In this document: piece after piece, positions 1-10,398 of the stretch
Layout: each line of letters opens with the position of its first letter
Numbering within the stretch: the first letter of the stretch is position 1
Assembly: GCF_029852145.1 (NCBI RefSeq)
Contig: NC_079970.1
Span: 7,440,001-7,504,000, forward strand
DNA length: 64,000 nt
Origin: Microplitis mediator
Lineage: Eukaryota > Arthropoda > Insecta > Hymenoptera > Braconidae
Direction of reading: 5' to 3'
Translations under genes and position numbers: made by a program
The notes under the pieces: generated by a model
Database searches by the model: none
What the model saw: the letters and a program-made list of their open reading frames with translations, nothing else
What the model was told of the DNA's origin: nothing

Positions 1-1417
1 TTGGTGTTATTTTACCCACAACACGATCACTTATATCCGCATCAGCTCCTATAGATGATACAGGTATAAAAATATATGATCATATTAATTATAGTTTAAT
101 TATTGAAAACAATATACACTGTAACAATTTTGGTTTAAAAATGGACCCCGAGAACTTTAGACGGCTGTGTAGATAACGGTGTAAAAAATCCTCGGTGTAA
201 ATCATCCATCCGTGTAATTTTAACACGGTATAATCTACTTTTTTTACACCATTCAGTTTTACTCGTTATAATTTTGATTAATAAGCAACAAACGATCATT
301 GAAGATTTTGAACTACTTAATCAACAACTGCATTAGTTTTATTTAGATATTATATAGTATTTTGAACATTCAAATATTTTTATGATTTGTAATGAAGGAA
401 ATACAGCTTTACTGATCTAGTTTAATTGACATCTTTTAGTATATTTCGGGTAACGTTTCGCTAAAATATTTTACATCTTTAGACCCGGATCTAGATTATT
501 AAATACATTATTAAATATAAAATATATATAAAAAATAAATGTATAACATTTGGTTTTTTTTTTTTAATATTAACTTACATTTCGATATGGGTCTGACAAC
601 TTTGAATGGTAAGAGTTACCATCTTCTATTGTAACAATTATAATTTTAAATAATCACAATTAGCATCTTTGATAGTAACCGTTATCATCATCAATTGTAA
701 CTGTTATCATTTTCAATAGTAATACTAATCATTATAGCCACTGAAAAATCTTATTACCATTTTATATAGTTAAAATTACAATTTTTGTATTGTAGATACA
801 ATAATTAATTTCTCTCCGTGTATTTTATATTATATCATGTATTTAATAATCTAGATATGAGTCTGAAGATGTAAAATATTTTTACGAAACGATATTCAAA
901 ATATAATAAAAGATGCCTATCATTAAACTAGATCAGTAAAGCCGTATTTCATTCATTACGAAAATTATAAGACTGATCATGGAATAAATTCAATAAATAA
1001 AATTTTGGGTTTATTTTTATGAACGCAAAATTATCATGAATTTACTCATTTACACGCTTGACGGTGTAAAAATTTTTAATTTACACCGCCTAAATTTAAC
1101 ACGATATTTGATGTCATTTTCGCATCAAAATTTTTACACCGAGTCATTTACACTACACCTAGTCCAAAAATTTTTACAGTGTAGGATAATAGTCAAAATT
1201 TGATATTATTTTTTTAGGAAAAGTGTTTTCATTGGTGTCATTTGTCGATACGCTATTGCCACTAGGAAGTGCACCATTATACAGTTTATTATATTCTTCA
1301 TATATATCAGTTTATCCATCGCCAGTATATTTAATGACGTCTGGAATATTTATGTCAATGATATTTGTTTCTATATTTATTTATTTGAAATATTTCAAAG
1401 AAAAATCGCTCAATTAA
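1..1417 (+). CDS. SLC46-like MFS transporter, array copy 1 (3' end only)
   Basis: Only the last two exons of a major facilitator superfamily gene lie in the window. The penultimate exon runs 1-63 and encodes a stretch like IGVILPTTRSLIS, ending in phase 1 before GTATAA. The last exon is 1218-1417, after TTTTTTTAG, and encodes a KVFSLVSFVDTLLPLGSAPL-type stretch ending at TAA 1415-1417. Both exons align residue for residue with exons 5 and 6 of the four complete copies downstream. The conserved motif (LPLGSAPLYSLLYSS, then YPSPVYLMTSGIF) covers the last two membrane helices. An AATAAA lies at 1486-1491. The intron (64-1217) is swollen by a 1.07-kb inverted-repeat element. SLC46 members carry folates, antifolates or muropeptides across plasma or endolysosomal membranes; the substrate here is unknown. 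Confidence 0.85.
115..1183. mobile_element. Inverted-repeat element, family A (TACACTGTAAAAATTTTTGG ends), long copy
   Basis: The element starts TACACTGTAACAATTTTGG and ends in the reverse complement (CCAAAAATTTTTACAGTGTA), inside the last intron of transporter copy 1. Its subterminal parts repeat GGTGTAAAAATT-type words on both strands. Shorter relatives are at 13892-14352, 42351-42778 and 47751-47922. No transposase ORF is visible, so it is non-autonomous. A TA target duplication is possible at the ends. Confidence 0.8.
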
Positions 1418-1689
1418 TCGGCTGTTTGCATAACACGTTATTTATTATTAAATTTTCTCTATTGAAATTGAAAATTTTCAAAAAAAATAAAGTTATTGAT
1501 TTGAGTCTCATATTGAGATTGAAATGCTCAAAAAAAAAAATTTGATCATCTTCATTGGTGGTAAATAACAACAAATTTTTATTTATCCGTCGATTATTAT
1601 TGTACAAACCCTTCCGCTATTTTTGTACGCATATTTTATGAAAAAGCTGATGCTGCGCTTTTGAAAAGAGGAGTTTTATTGATTTATTT

Positions 1690-1974
1690 ATACTGTAAAT
1701 CGAAGTGTTTTAATTTAAAACACTCAAGTGGTTAACCCGTCAGTACTCCTGTTATGAGCATTTTGCTCACAGGACACTATTCAACTTATAGGATGTCGCT
1801 TTCGCGTAACCGAGACACTAAAAATCCCGGGAGTGCAGACGGGTTAATTGTCATTTAAATACGTTGTAGTCACTTTCTAAACGTTTGCAAGTGCGTAGAA
1901 AGTGGCTAGAATGTATTTAAATGGCAACAAAACACTTAGGTGTTTAAAATTTAAACACTTCGATTTACAGTGTA
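1690..1974. mobile_element. Foldback/MITE with TACTGTAAATCGAAGTGTTT ends
   Basis: The left end (TACTGTAAATCGAAGTGTTT, then AATTTAAAACACT) is matched in reverse by AGTGTTT... / CGATTTACAGTGTA at 1943-1974. A second inner palindrome (CATTTAAATACGTTGTAGTCACTTTCTA against TAGAAAGTGGCTAGAATGTATTTAAATG, in pieces) sits at about 1852-1923. There is no coding potential. Confidence 0.75.
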
Positions 1975-2229
1975 CAAATTTGTAAAATGAAATAAAAAAA
2001 AAATTAATCGGACATAACAAAATTGAACAATTAAAAATTGCACATTCCATTTTTTCAAAATCTACATGTTCAATTTTTTTTTTCTATTAGAAGTTAATTT
2101 TCAGGTAATTTAAATATGCCACAGTATTTTTTAGGTAAAAAATGCAAAAAGTGGACATTTAGATACCAACAACATAATTAAAACTACGAGATTTTGAAGT
2201 ATTTAGATGATTATCAACTCCAGGAGAGC

Positions 2230-2575
2230 GTTTCAAAAATAATTTATGATTATTCAAAATTTGGTCTGTGTCAAACAAGATAATTCACAGAGATCTCGGA
2301 ATCCCAACCGTAAAATCTGAAATAAAACAATTCAGCATCAACTATGAGACTAGACTAATGTATCACCCCAACACTCTAGCAACAAACCTACTGAACGTCG
2401 AACAAATTAGCAGAAGATTGAAAAGATATAAACCGTCAGATCTGAAAAACCGATTCAACTAATTAAATACTTCGCAAGCCATAGAGTTTACCTCTAAAAC
2501 CTGTAATATATGTACCATAAAAATTACTTAATGTTAATTAGCAGATTGTTGTTTAAATTAATAAAATAAAAAAAA
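2230..2575 (+). mobile_element. Jockey-type non-LTR retrotransposon, 3' fragment
   Basis: An open stretch at 2268-2462 reads like the C-terminus of ORF2 of jockey-clade retrotransposons: IHRDLGIPTV, then YETRLMYHPNTLATNLL, then RRLKRYKPSDL. It is followed by a short 3' UTR and an A-rich tail (AATAAAATAAAAAAAAAAAT) at about 2558-2580. The reverse transcriptase is missing, so the copy is severely 5'-truncated. Assignment is by recalled family resemblance only. Confidence 0.6.
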
Positions 2576-2778
2576 AAAATTATTCAAAATTGATAATTAA
2601 TAAAAAAAATTTGTTCAAATAATGCACTTTTAAATTTATTAAATACATCATCATGCATTCAAATTCCTAGTAACGTGATTTTTCTTTTAAATATCTTCAG
2701 CCAAGCTTAATTTTTGCCGGTTCTGCTATTCTCAGGGTCATTGTTTTTTAATGATATTTCATATCTTGAATATGAACT

Positions 2779-3001
2779 TATAGTCCGATTAGCGGGAGAG
2801 AAAGAAACGGGTAAAATTGCTGTCCCAGCAAGAGAGTGTACTTCGGGTATTTGCGGTTTTCTCCCACTTTGGATATTCTATGTACTAAATATTCTTCCAC
2901 TTTTATTTGCGCATGCGCAGTTTCGAAGTATTCGCTAGTGGGAGCGAATTCCATAGTTCATTTCGGCACACGAATTTAAATCTCTCGTCAATTGGACTAT
3001 A
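2779..3001. mobile_element. MITE with TATAGTCCGATT ends
   Basis: TATAGTCCGATTAGCGGGAGAG at the left (2779) faces CTCTCGTCAATTGGACTATA at the right (ending 3001), an imperfect inverted repeat of about 20 bp. The short reading frame at 2714-2938 crosses the left end and looks accidental. Confidence 0.6.
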
Positions 3002-3707
3002 AAATCTTTTACATCTGAATCGTCTTACCAAGCCATTGTTCAAGAAAACTGATTTATTTTTCTCTCAGTGTATAGTGCAATGGATTGCTGTTTGAATCAA
3101 CGAATTATAATCTTCTAATTTTAAAAACAAATGAGTTTATAAAAAAATTTGTGATATCTTTTCATGAAGCTTTTATAAAATATTAACTAATTATCAAGTA
3201 TATTTCTATAAATAATTATTAAATTAATTTACATAAGTTTCTACGATAAATGATTTTTTTTTATTAACTTTAATTTTTAAGGCCGTTCTCAGACAGTGTC
3301 CCCCACTTTTTCAAAATTTTCAATGACTTTCAATTGTCATAAGCGTATCAAATTTTTATCAATTAATTAAAAAAAAATTAAAGCATTAATTGAAAAAAGC
3401 GGAACATTACAACGTAGTCGTAATTTCGCCGAGATATAGATTTAAAAAAAATTATTCACACTTGATATCAATTAGGAGTGAAATAAATTTCAGTAAAATC
3501 GTCATGTCAATTTTATAATTTGAATGTTTAAATTTTGTTGACTAAAATTTATTCAACAAATTTCGTTTAACTCCCAATTGACATCAATTGTAAGTAATTT
3601 TTTTTAAATTCTATATCTCAACGAAATTACGACTACGTTGTCCTTTTTTCAATTAAGTTTTTAATTTTTTTTTAATTAATTAATAAAATTTTAATATGGT
3701 TATGACA

Positions 3708-4773
3708 GCTTTGCACGACTCATGATGCGAAGCATCAGAGTGTGCTCCACGATCGAAATTTTTTTCGCCTCACTTCGGCATTTTTTTTTTTCCTCTTGCT
3801 AGGTTGTAATACCTAGCTGGCCTTTGAATGTACTCGTACAGCCAATGTTTGTGGAATGATTGCAGCTATGTTCAGCGAGAATATTTTTCCGCCATTGATT
3901 TGAATTAATTTTTTTTTTTTTTTTTATGTAATCGGATGGACTTTATCGTTGACTATGTGTGTGAGGTTGACTATAGGTTTGATTTCTATTGCAAATTTGG
4001 TAATGATCTTCAATATTTTTTCATCCTCTGTAAATGCCAGGTTTTTGATGTCGTAGGGTGGTTGTATTTTCTCCTGTTGTAATTGCTATTACAATACAGT
4101 CTAGACTATAAATTCTCGGTTTCCGCTTTAGTGAGTTCCCTGATTAAAAAAAATGATTAAAAAGTATTTAAAATGATTTGTTTTTTAATCATTGTAAATA
4201 CTTTTTAATCCTTCAAATCATTTCTAATCCTGTCTCTTATGGACATTTAACGTGTGAAATCATTTTTAATCATTTTGTTTAATCAGGGTTCACAATTGAA
4301 GTATATGTGATTCAAGTCTTGGATTTCATAACCGCATTCACAGGCTGGGTTGTCTTTTATTCGAATCCGATGTAAATATTCGTTGGTGCAAATGTGCCCA
4401 GCTCTTATGCGGTTAATAAAAGTGATAGTCGTTCTTTTCAATTTTGTTTTTTCGAACCATGCTTTTTTTGATCTGCTTTTTTGGTCTTCTTTATATTTCC
4501 GATGTGTATGGCCTGATATTTTGAAAAGATCTTCGCTGATTTCCCTGTGTATGTTCAAAAATCTGCTTTCCATGGATCTGATATAGATTTCGGTATTGGG
4601 TTGTAGGTCGATTGGAGTTCCATCTTGCCTTGCTTCATTCGCCAATTCATCCGCTCTCTCGTTTCTCTGGATTCCGAGATGACTTGGGCACCACCATAAT
4701 TCGGTTTCTCTTCCAGCTGATTTCAGTCTGCTAATTAGGGACCTTATTTCTATTATAATTGTATTGGATTTTC
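3708..4773 (-). mobile_element. Non-LTR retrotransposon fragment with RNase H domain, 10-bp target duplication
   Basis: On the minus strand, from about 4715 down to 4283, a frame encodes WWCPSHLGIQRNERADELAN, the C-terminal part of an RNase H domain of I/R1-like non-LTR elements. It continues into a C-terminal region with a CECGYEIQDLNHIYFNC zinc-knuckle-like motif. The segment is flanked by an exact direct repeat, GGTTATGACA, at 3698-3707 and 4774-4783. The copy is 5'-truncated within RNase H, with its 3' end on the left and no clear poly(A). The frame reads through about 120 residues before the element's 3' region, so the insertion may be fairly recent. Confidence 0.8.
4138..4288. mobile_element. 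Family C MITE (CCCTGATTAAA ends), nested
   Basis: CCCTGATTAAAAAAAATGATT at the left faces AATCATTTTGTTTAATCAGGG at the right. The core is built of variants of ATTAAAAAG/AATCATTT. It lies inside the retrotransposon fragment 3708-4773, which itself lies inside the TTAA element, giving three nesting levels. Confidence 0.75.
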
Positions 4774-4966
4774 GGTTATGACAATTGAAAGTCAGGGCAT
4801 ATTTTTAAAAAGTGCGGGGTACTGTCTGAGAATGCCCTTAACAAAACAATAAGTTTTTATTTTCTGGAAAAGTTGCGAGTTGTACATCGACAGAGTACAC
4901 AGAGAAATTTTTATAATAACTTTTTTATATCAATCGTTTTGTACTAAATTTTAAAATTACTTCGTA

Positions 4967-7674
4967 ATGGATGATGAAAATACAAATTTAGAAAAAACGG
5001 GATGGAGACGTTATGTATTGATGGAACCACCAATATTTCTATCATTATTAGCTATGGGCATGACAAGTATAATTTATTATTGAAAGAAGATGATAGTGCT
5101 GATTCAATTGATTATTGATTATATTTATTTTCCCGCAGATAATGTCCTTACTGACTTGATTATCTTCCAAACATGTAGACTTGAAATGGCAACAAACAAA
5201 ACTAGCTGTGATATTTTACATACAAATAGTAGCAGTCAAGAAGCGCGAGATTTGAATAAAATTATTCAGCCACATGCTAGTTATATAATAATGAGTACAT
5301 CATTGATCAAAAGTATTTTGCCAGCATTATTAATACTATTCTTTGGCCCTTGGAGTGATAAATATGGTAGAAAGCCTCTTATATTGATTGGTCATTTTGG
5401 TAATTTATTTATTATTTTTTTTTTTTTTATCATGATTAAATCTGATGTTACAAATTATCTACATTAAATCAACGAGTTTCAATACTTATTTAGCCAATTG
5501 AAATGAGCTTATTTTAGATTAATACGATTTAGCGGGTTGAAACTATCGGTTTCTTTCCTGTAGAAAATGTCTATTTTCTGTCCGCCCCTGATCAAACAAA
5601 ACGATTTGTGACGATTAAAACCGATTAAAAATTTAATCATCATTAATCGTTTTTAATTGTCATAATCGTCATGGTTGTTCACATTTGATCGCCTCTAATC
5701 CTCAAAAAAATGATTTATTATTTTACGATTAAAAACGATTAACGACAATTAAAATTTCAAATCGTCATAAATCGTTTTTAATCTTCATGCGAAACCAGAA
5801 ATTGCAATATTATTTTAGGATTAAAGAGGATTCATGACGAATTGTAATTTTTAATCGTTTTTGTTCGTAAAATAATACATAGCAATTTCTGGTCCTGCAT
5901 GAAGATTAAAAACGATTTAAAATTTAATCCTCTTTAATAATCAATTGACGATTCATGATGATTTAAAACGATCAAAACCGTTTTAATCGTCACAAATCGT
6001 TTTGTTTAATCAGGGTCTATTAATCTTGTAAATCAGTTCCTGACTCAATTTATCCCTCTCAAAATTGTATGAGTTTATAATAAACCTTGAAAAAATTTTA
6101 TGTCATTATTATAATTAACGAAATTAATAGTTTAATTCCTGCTTAAAAATTTCATAAAATTCGATAGATTCTCATAAATTCTTGCAGAGATTTTACGAGA
6201 ATGAATGAGTTCTATGAGAAAGTGGTATAATTCTATTCGACTAGCAGAAAAAATTATAGAAAATATATCATATCATACGGGATAAAAGACGATTTCAGAC
6301 TTTCTTTGATATGCCAATTGACGTTACTCTCGTCGAATTGTCTTGTCAAAACACCCCTTCCCTTGCCACACTACATATTATTGTATTAATCGTAAATTAT
6401 GTTTTTCTTTTAGTTCCGTTGTGTAAATTTATAATACTATGTATATTGAGTAGTTTTGATACGAATCCATGGCTGTATTTGCTAGCTTATGTCCCAACAG
6501 CACTGTTAGGTTCTGTACTCTTGTTAGCTACAACTTGTTACGTCTCTGATACAACACATCCTGAAAAGCGTGCATGGCATTTAGCTTGTATACAAGCTTG
6601 TGTCCAGGGTGGGCAATTAATTGGTACATTTACTGGTGCATTTATATTTAAACAAATCGGTTATACCTATTTGTTCACCATCGCTGCTTTGATAAGTATA
6701 TCATCAGTAGTCTATGTAGTATTTGTTGTACCAGAATCAATTAAAAATAATTCTAATGTAAGTTATATCACTGATCGATTAATCTGTATAAAAAAAAATT
6801 CTTTATCAATTTATTTTTTTTAGGAAAAATGGGGAAATCCATTTAATTTGTCTTCAGTTAAACAACTAGTACTAACATGTACTACAAAACGTGATGGTTT
6901 AAATCGCGGATTGCTATGGAGTTGTTTAATAATTTTATCATTATTTAGAATTTTCAATAATGGAAATACCAACGTAATTTATTTATTCGTTAAAGCTCAT
7001 CTTGGTTGGGATATTGTGCAGTATTCAATGTTCAATAGTCTCTCTATAGTTATAGCAATTATTGGCACTTTCGGTGGTGTCAAAGTAATGAAACATTATA
7101 TAGGTAATTTTTCACAATAATTGCAATAAGATTCTTTTAAAAGTTATTTAATAATTAAGTTGATTTATCTTTTATTATTTTTTTTTTTATTACAGGTCTT
7201 ACAGACGTTAATATGATTATTTTAGGAAGTTTATCGGGTTTCTCAGCAGCCATGTGTATTTCTTTTACTACTAAATCCTGGCATATGTATTTAGAAGTTT
7301 GTTTAGGATTTTTTATAGGCATTATTTTACCTACAACACGATCACTTTTATCCAAATCTGCTCCCAAAGATGATTCAGGTATAAAAATATATAATTATAT
7401 CAATTATAAGTTGATTACAAACATAATCAAGGATAATAGTCAAAATATGTATTGCTTTTTTTTAGGGAAAGTGTTCTCTTTAATGTCATTCCTCGACGTA
7501 GTATTGCCACTGGGTAGTGCTCCACTATACAGTTTATTATATTCTTCATATTTATCAGTCTATCCATCGCCAGTATATTTAATGTCGTCTGGAATATTTA
7601 TTTTAATTATATCCGTTTCTATTCTAATTCATTTGAAATATATCAAAGAAAATTTACGATTTTCGAATTTGTAA
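4967..7674 (+). CDS. SLC46-like MFS transporter, array copy 2
   Basis: Complete gene of six coding exons: 4967-5066, 5139-5399, 6414-6757, 6824-7103, 7196-7378 and 7466-7674, together 458 codons. All junctions have GT..AG borders and the phases 1,1,0,1,1 match the other copies. Exon 1 gives the cytosolic N-terminus and start of helix 1 (TGWRRYVLMEPPIFLSLLA). Exon 2 carries the loop with NKT/NSS glycosylation sequons and the MFS signature GPWSDKYGRKPL at about residues 103-114, between helices 2 and 3. Exons 3-6 supply the remaining hydrophobic segments, including NPWLYLLAYVPTALLG. The family consists of proton-coupled carriers such as folate transporter SLC46A1 and SLC46A3; the substrate cannot be read here. 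Intron 2 holds a family C MITE. The upstream region is split by the 3277-4841 insertion. Confidence 0.92.
5586..6015. mobile_element. Family C foldback element in intron 2 of transporter copy 2
   Basis: The ends are CCCTGATCAAACAAAACGAT and ATCGTTTTGTTTAATCAGGG. The whole core is a patchwork of ACGATTAAAA and its reverse complement, so the element can fold on itself almost throughout. No ORF. Confidence 0.8.
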
Positions 7675-10398
7675 GAAAAGACAGTTACTGGTTTGAGTTT
7701 TATATACATTGAGATTTTACCTCAACAGATCTTAACGTATGGCATCTTATTTCACCTCCCTGCAACTATATAACAGAGGGTTTCAATCAATTGTTTTTAA
7801 ATCTGGGTCGTACTTAACAAATTCTCTAATTTTCGATTTCTATTAATTTATTGATTGTCATTACAGCGATTCTTTCAGCTTCCGTAAAAATGCATAAGAT
7901 AAACTTCCTCGGAAGATTTTCTTCATACGAGTTCCACAAATATATAAAACGTAATTCGAAATCTAAAATTTGCTGACCGCCGACCTTCAATAATTCTTGC
8001 AGCAGTCGAAAGGAGTCACGTACATTAAAAAATAGTAGTTTATATATCGAGTGTGATTGTGTATAAGACGCGATTTGTGACGATTGACTACTGAACCGAA
8101 GGCGAAGTTGTCAACACAACGAGCGTCTTATACGGAATTGTCATACATGGAAAAAAAAAATAGGTGCTGCAACAGGATGCAGTCCTGTGGGAGCAACAGG
8201 ATTTTCATGTTACAGTAACAGGATAAATCCTGTGAGAGCAACAGGACAAAATCTTGTGGAATAAATAGGATAAGAAACAAGTTTTATGTACTAATTTTTT
8301 TGTCCGTATAATGAAATTTCAAAATTTGAAAAAAAATTCAAAGTTTGGAAAAAATAAAAATTTTTTTTCGAAGTTAATTTTTTTTTTCAAAATTGAAATT
8401 TTTTTCAAATTTTGAAATTTCATTATACGGACAAAATAATAGTACATAAAACTTGTTCCTTATCCTATTTATTCCACAGGAAAAATCCTTTTGCTGTAAC
8501 ATGAAAATCCTGTTGCTCCCACAGGACTGCGTCCTGTTTCAGCATCTACTTTTTTTTTTCCGTGTAGTAATATATGTTCGGTGTTTCTGACTTTCGATGG
8601 TAATCAGGGGTTTTATTGAGCAAGTGCCTTACTATAGATGTGATATATATGTAAACATAATATTAGTTTGTAAGTTACTTTATAGAAATTATACTCTAGA
8701 TGTATGTATGATCTGATTAATGTATTACATTATCGCTGTTAACTTGGCTGGATTGGGTTCGTCCAAGGCCGTTATATTTTTATACTTTTATTAAATAAAA
8801 AAAAAAAAATTTTTTTTGCACGCTAGCTATAGTGCATGCAACTACAAAATAATATTTTTTGCACAGCTGACGTCACAATTTGAATGATTAGGTATCTTAA
8901 TGGCGTACATTTCGAATATGTGTTACAAAATAATAGCTTTTAAGTCGGGGTCTTAAAAAATTATATTTAACAATGTATTCTATCTTGCTTACCATCAAGC
9001 GAACAGTTTTTCGTATTTTTTATGTACTGCCAACCAACTGCTTTATATATATAACTAGATTTTTTATGATATGAAAACAAATCTGTGATTAATAGTTTTG
9101 AAGACTAACTATTAAGTCAGCTATTTACCATTTGACCGTTATTCATATTAGCATCCTGTGTTAGTTTTCTTGAAAAAAAGATTTTATTACTAATTCATTA
9201 TTTATTAAAAAATTTTAATTGTCAAATTTAATTATTTTACTGGTCAGTGGTCAGTTGTATTGATAATAATGTTTGTGTCTGAGGAAAGACTGTATAAAGC
9301 ATGTCATTATCTTAAATATTTATTCGTAATTCTTGACCGTTAATGTTTAGTAATTGAAGTAATTCATACGGTTTATTAAATTATCTATGTAATTTGAATT
9401 AGTATAATTTAATTTAACAATTATATTTTTACTAATTAAGTTAATATATAAGTTTAAAATGTACATTAATTTTGATTCTGTACAAAAATTAACAACAAAC
9501 ATTAAATAATAAGAAGAAATTTTTATCTAATGAAACTGTGATTTGTTTATTTTAATTAATTATCATGGATATGAGACAACAAAATTACAAGTATAATTAT
9601 TTAAAAAATCACTTCGAAATAATATTATGATCAACGAATTTATGATTTGATTCTTTTCATACTTTATAAGATAATTGCTTGCTATAATTTACTTATATGA
9701 ATTTTACATTCTTATAAGACATGAATCATTTTACCGGATCGCTGTTTAGAAGACTGATATTCCTTTTTTTGTTCAATTACTCAGTGCACTTGATTATGAT
9801 CGAACGTCGCTTAGATAAATAAAATAATGGAAAAACAAAATAATCAAAATCATTTAATCTTAGGGTAAGTCAATTAATAAATAATTCTTTATAAAGTCAT
9901 TTTGTTAAAAATTTCATAAATGGTAATCATATTCTGATAATAAACTAAAATTAATTTATATCATCTTCTGATTTATATTAATAGAATGATTAGCTGTTGC
10001 TGCTCACGTTAATTATTCCATGTCCTTGGTTACCTTGATATTTTTCATTATATATACGTATATATACGTACATATATATAAACTATAAAGTTTGATTTAT
10101 CAACTATGATAATGCAAGAAAACAAAATAATCTTAGTGTCATGAAAATTATTTGTTATCTTTTCATAAAATAATTATATAGTAATGATAATAATGACAGT
10201 AATTATAATAGTAACAAAATAATATTTCTAAAAAATATCAAATTGTGAATTGACAGTCACAAGTAGTCTACAGGTATATTTTTTTATTTACGACGTACTT
10301 CCTTATTTTCTCAATTTTTAAATTTTAACGCTAAACCTGTACAATAACTCCCTAATTATAACGATAATTGTGTGAAATAAAATTTTAATTAATTAATA
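7675..10398. other. Intergenic spacer between transporter copies 2 and 3
   Basis: There is no gene here that I can support. It holds the 8144-8566 foldback element and otherwise AT-rich sequence. Shortly before the next ATG, at 10261-10320, is a CTACAGGTATATTTTTTTAT block resembling one at 15410-15450 before copy 4. It may be a shared 5' UTR or the donor of a non-coding first exon. Confidence 0.5.
8144..8566. mobile_element. Foldback element with ACAGGAT-word arms
   Basis: Two arms of about 180 bp (TACATGGAAAAAAAAAATAGG to the right; reverse complement ending TTTTTTTTTTCCGTGTA) surround an A/T spacer. The arms contain repeated ACAGGAT/ATCCTGT words (for example GGGAGCAACAGGATTTTCAT). No ORF. 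Confidence 0.8.

Larger units (their letters stand above)
3277..4841. mobile_element. TTAA-flanked foldback element (family B), interrupted by a retrotransposon
   Basis: The ends are TTAA-GGCCGTTCTCAGACAGT and ACTGTCTGAGAATGCCC-TTAA, suggesting a TTAA target duplication as in piggyBac-type elements. Long internal arms (3340-3470 against 3570-3680) are near-perfect reverse complements. A second copy at 32768-33263 is uninterrupted at about 0.5 kb, and a degenerate one lies near 23532-23905. This copy is 1.56 kb because a non-LTR retrotransposon fragment (3708-4773) landed in it. It lies between the conserved upstream motif of transporter copy 2 (about 3150) and its ATG. Confidence 0.8.

Noticed and set aside
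2714..2938. 74-codon plus-strand frame
   Set aside because: It spans the left end of the TATAGTCC MITE, and its composition follows the element's G-rich words.
4350..4586. 78-codon plus-strand frame
   Set aside because: Antisense shadow of the retrotransposon C-terminal region.
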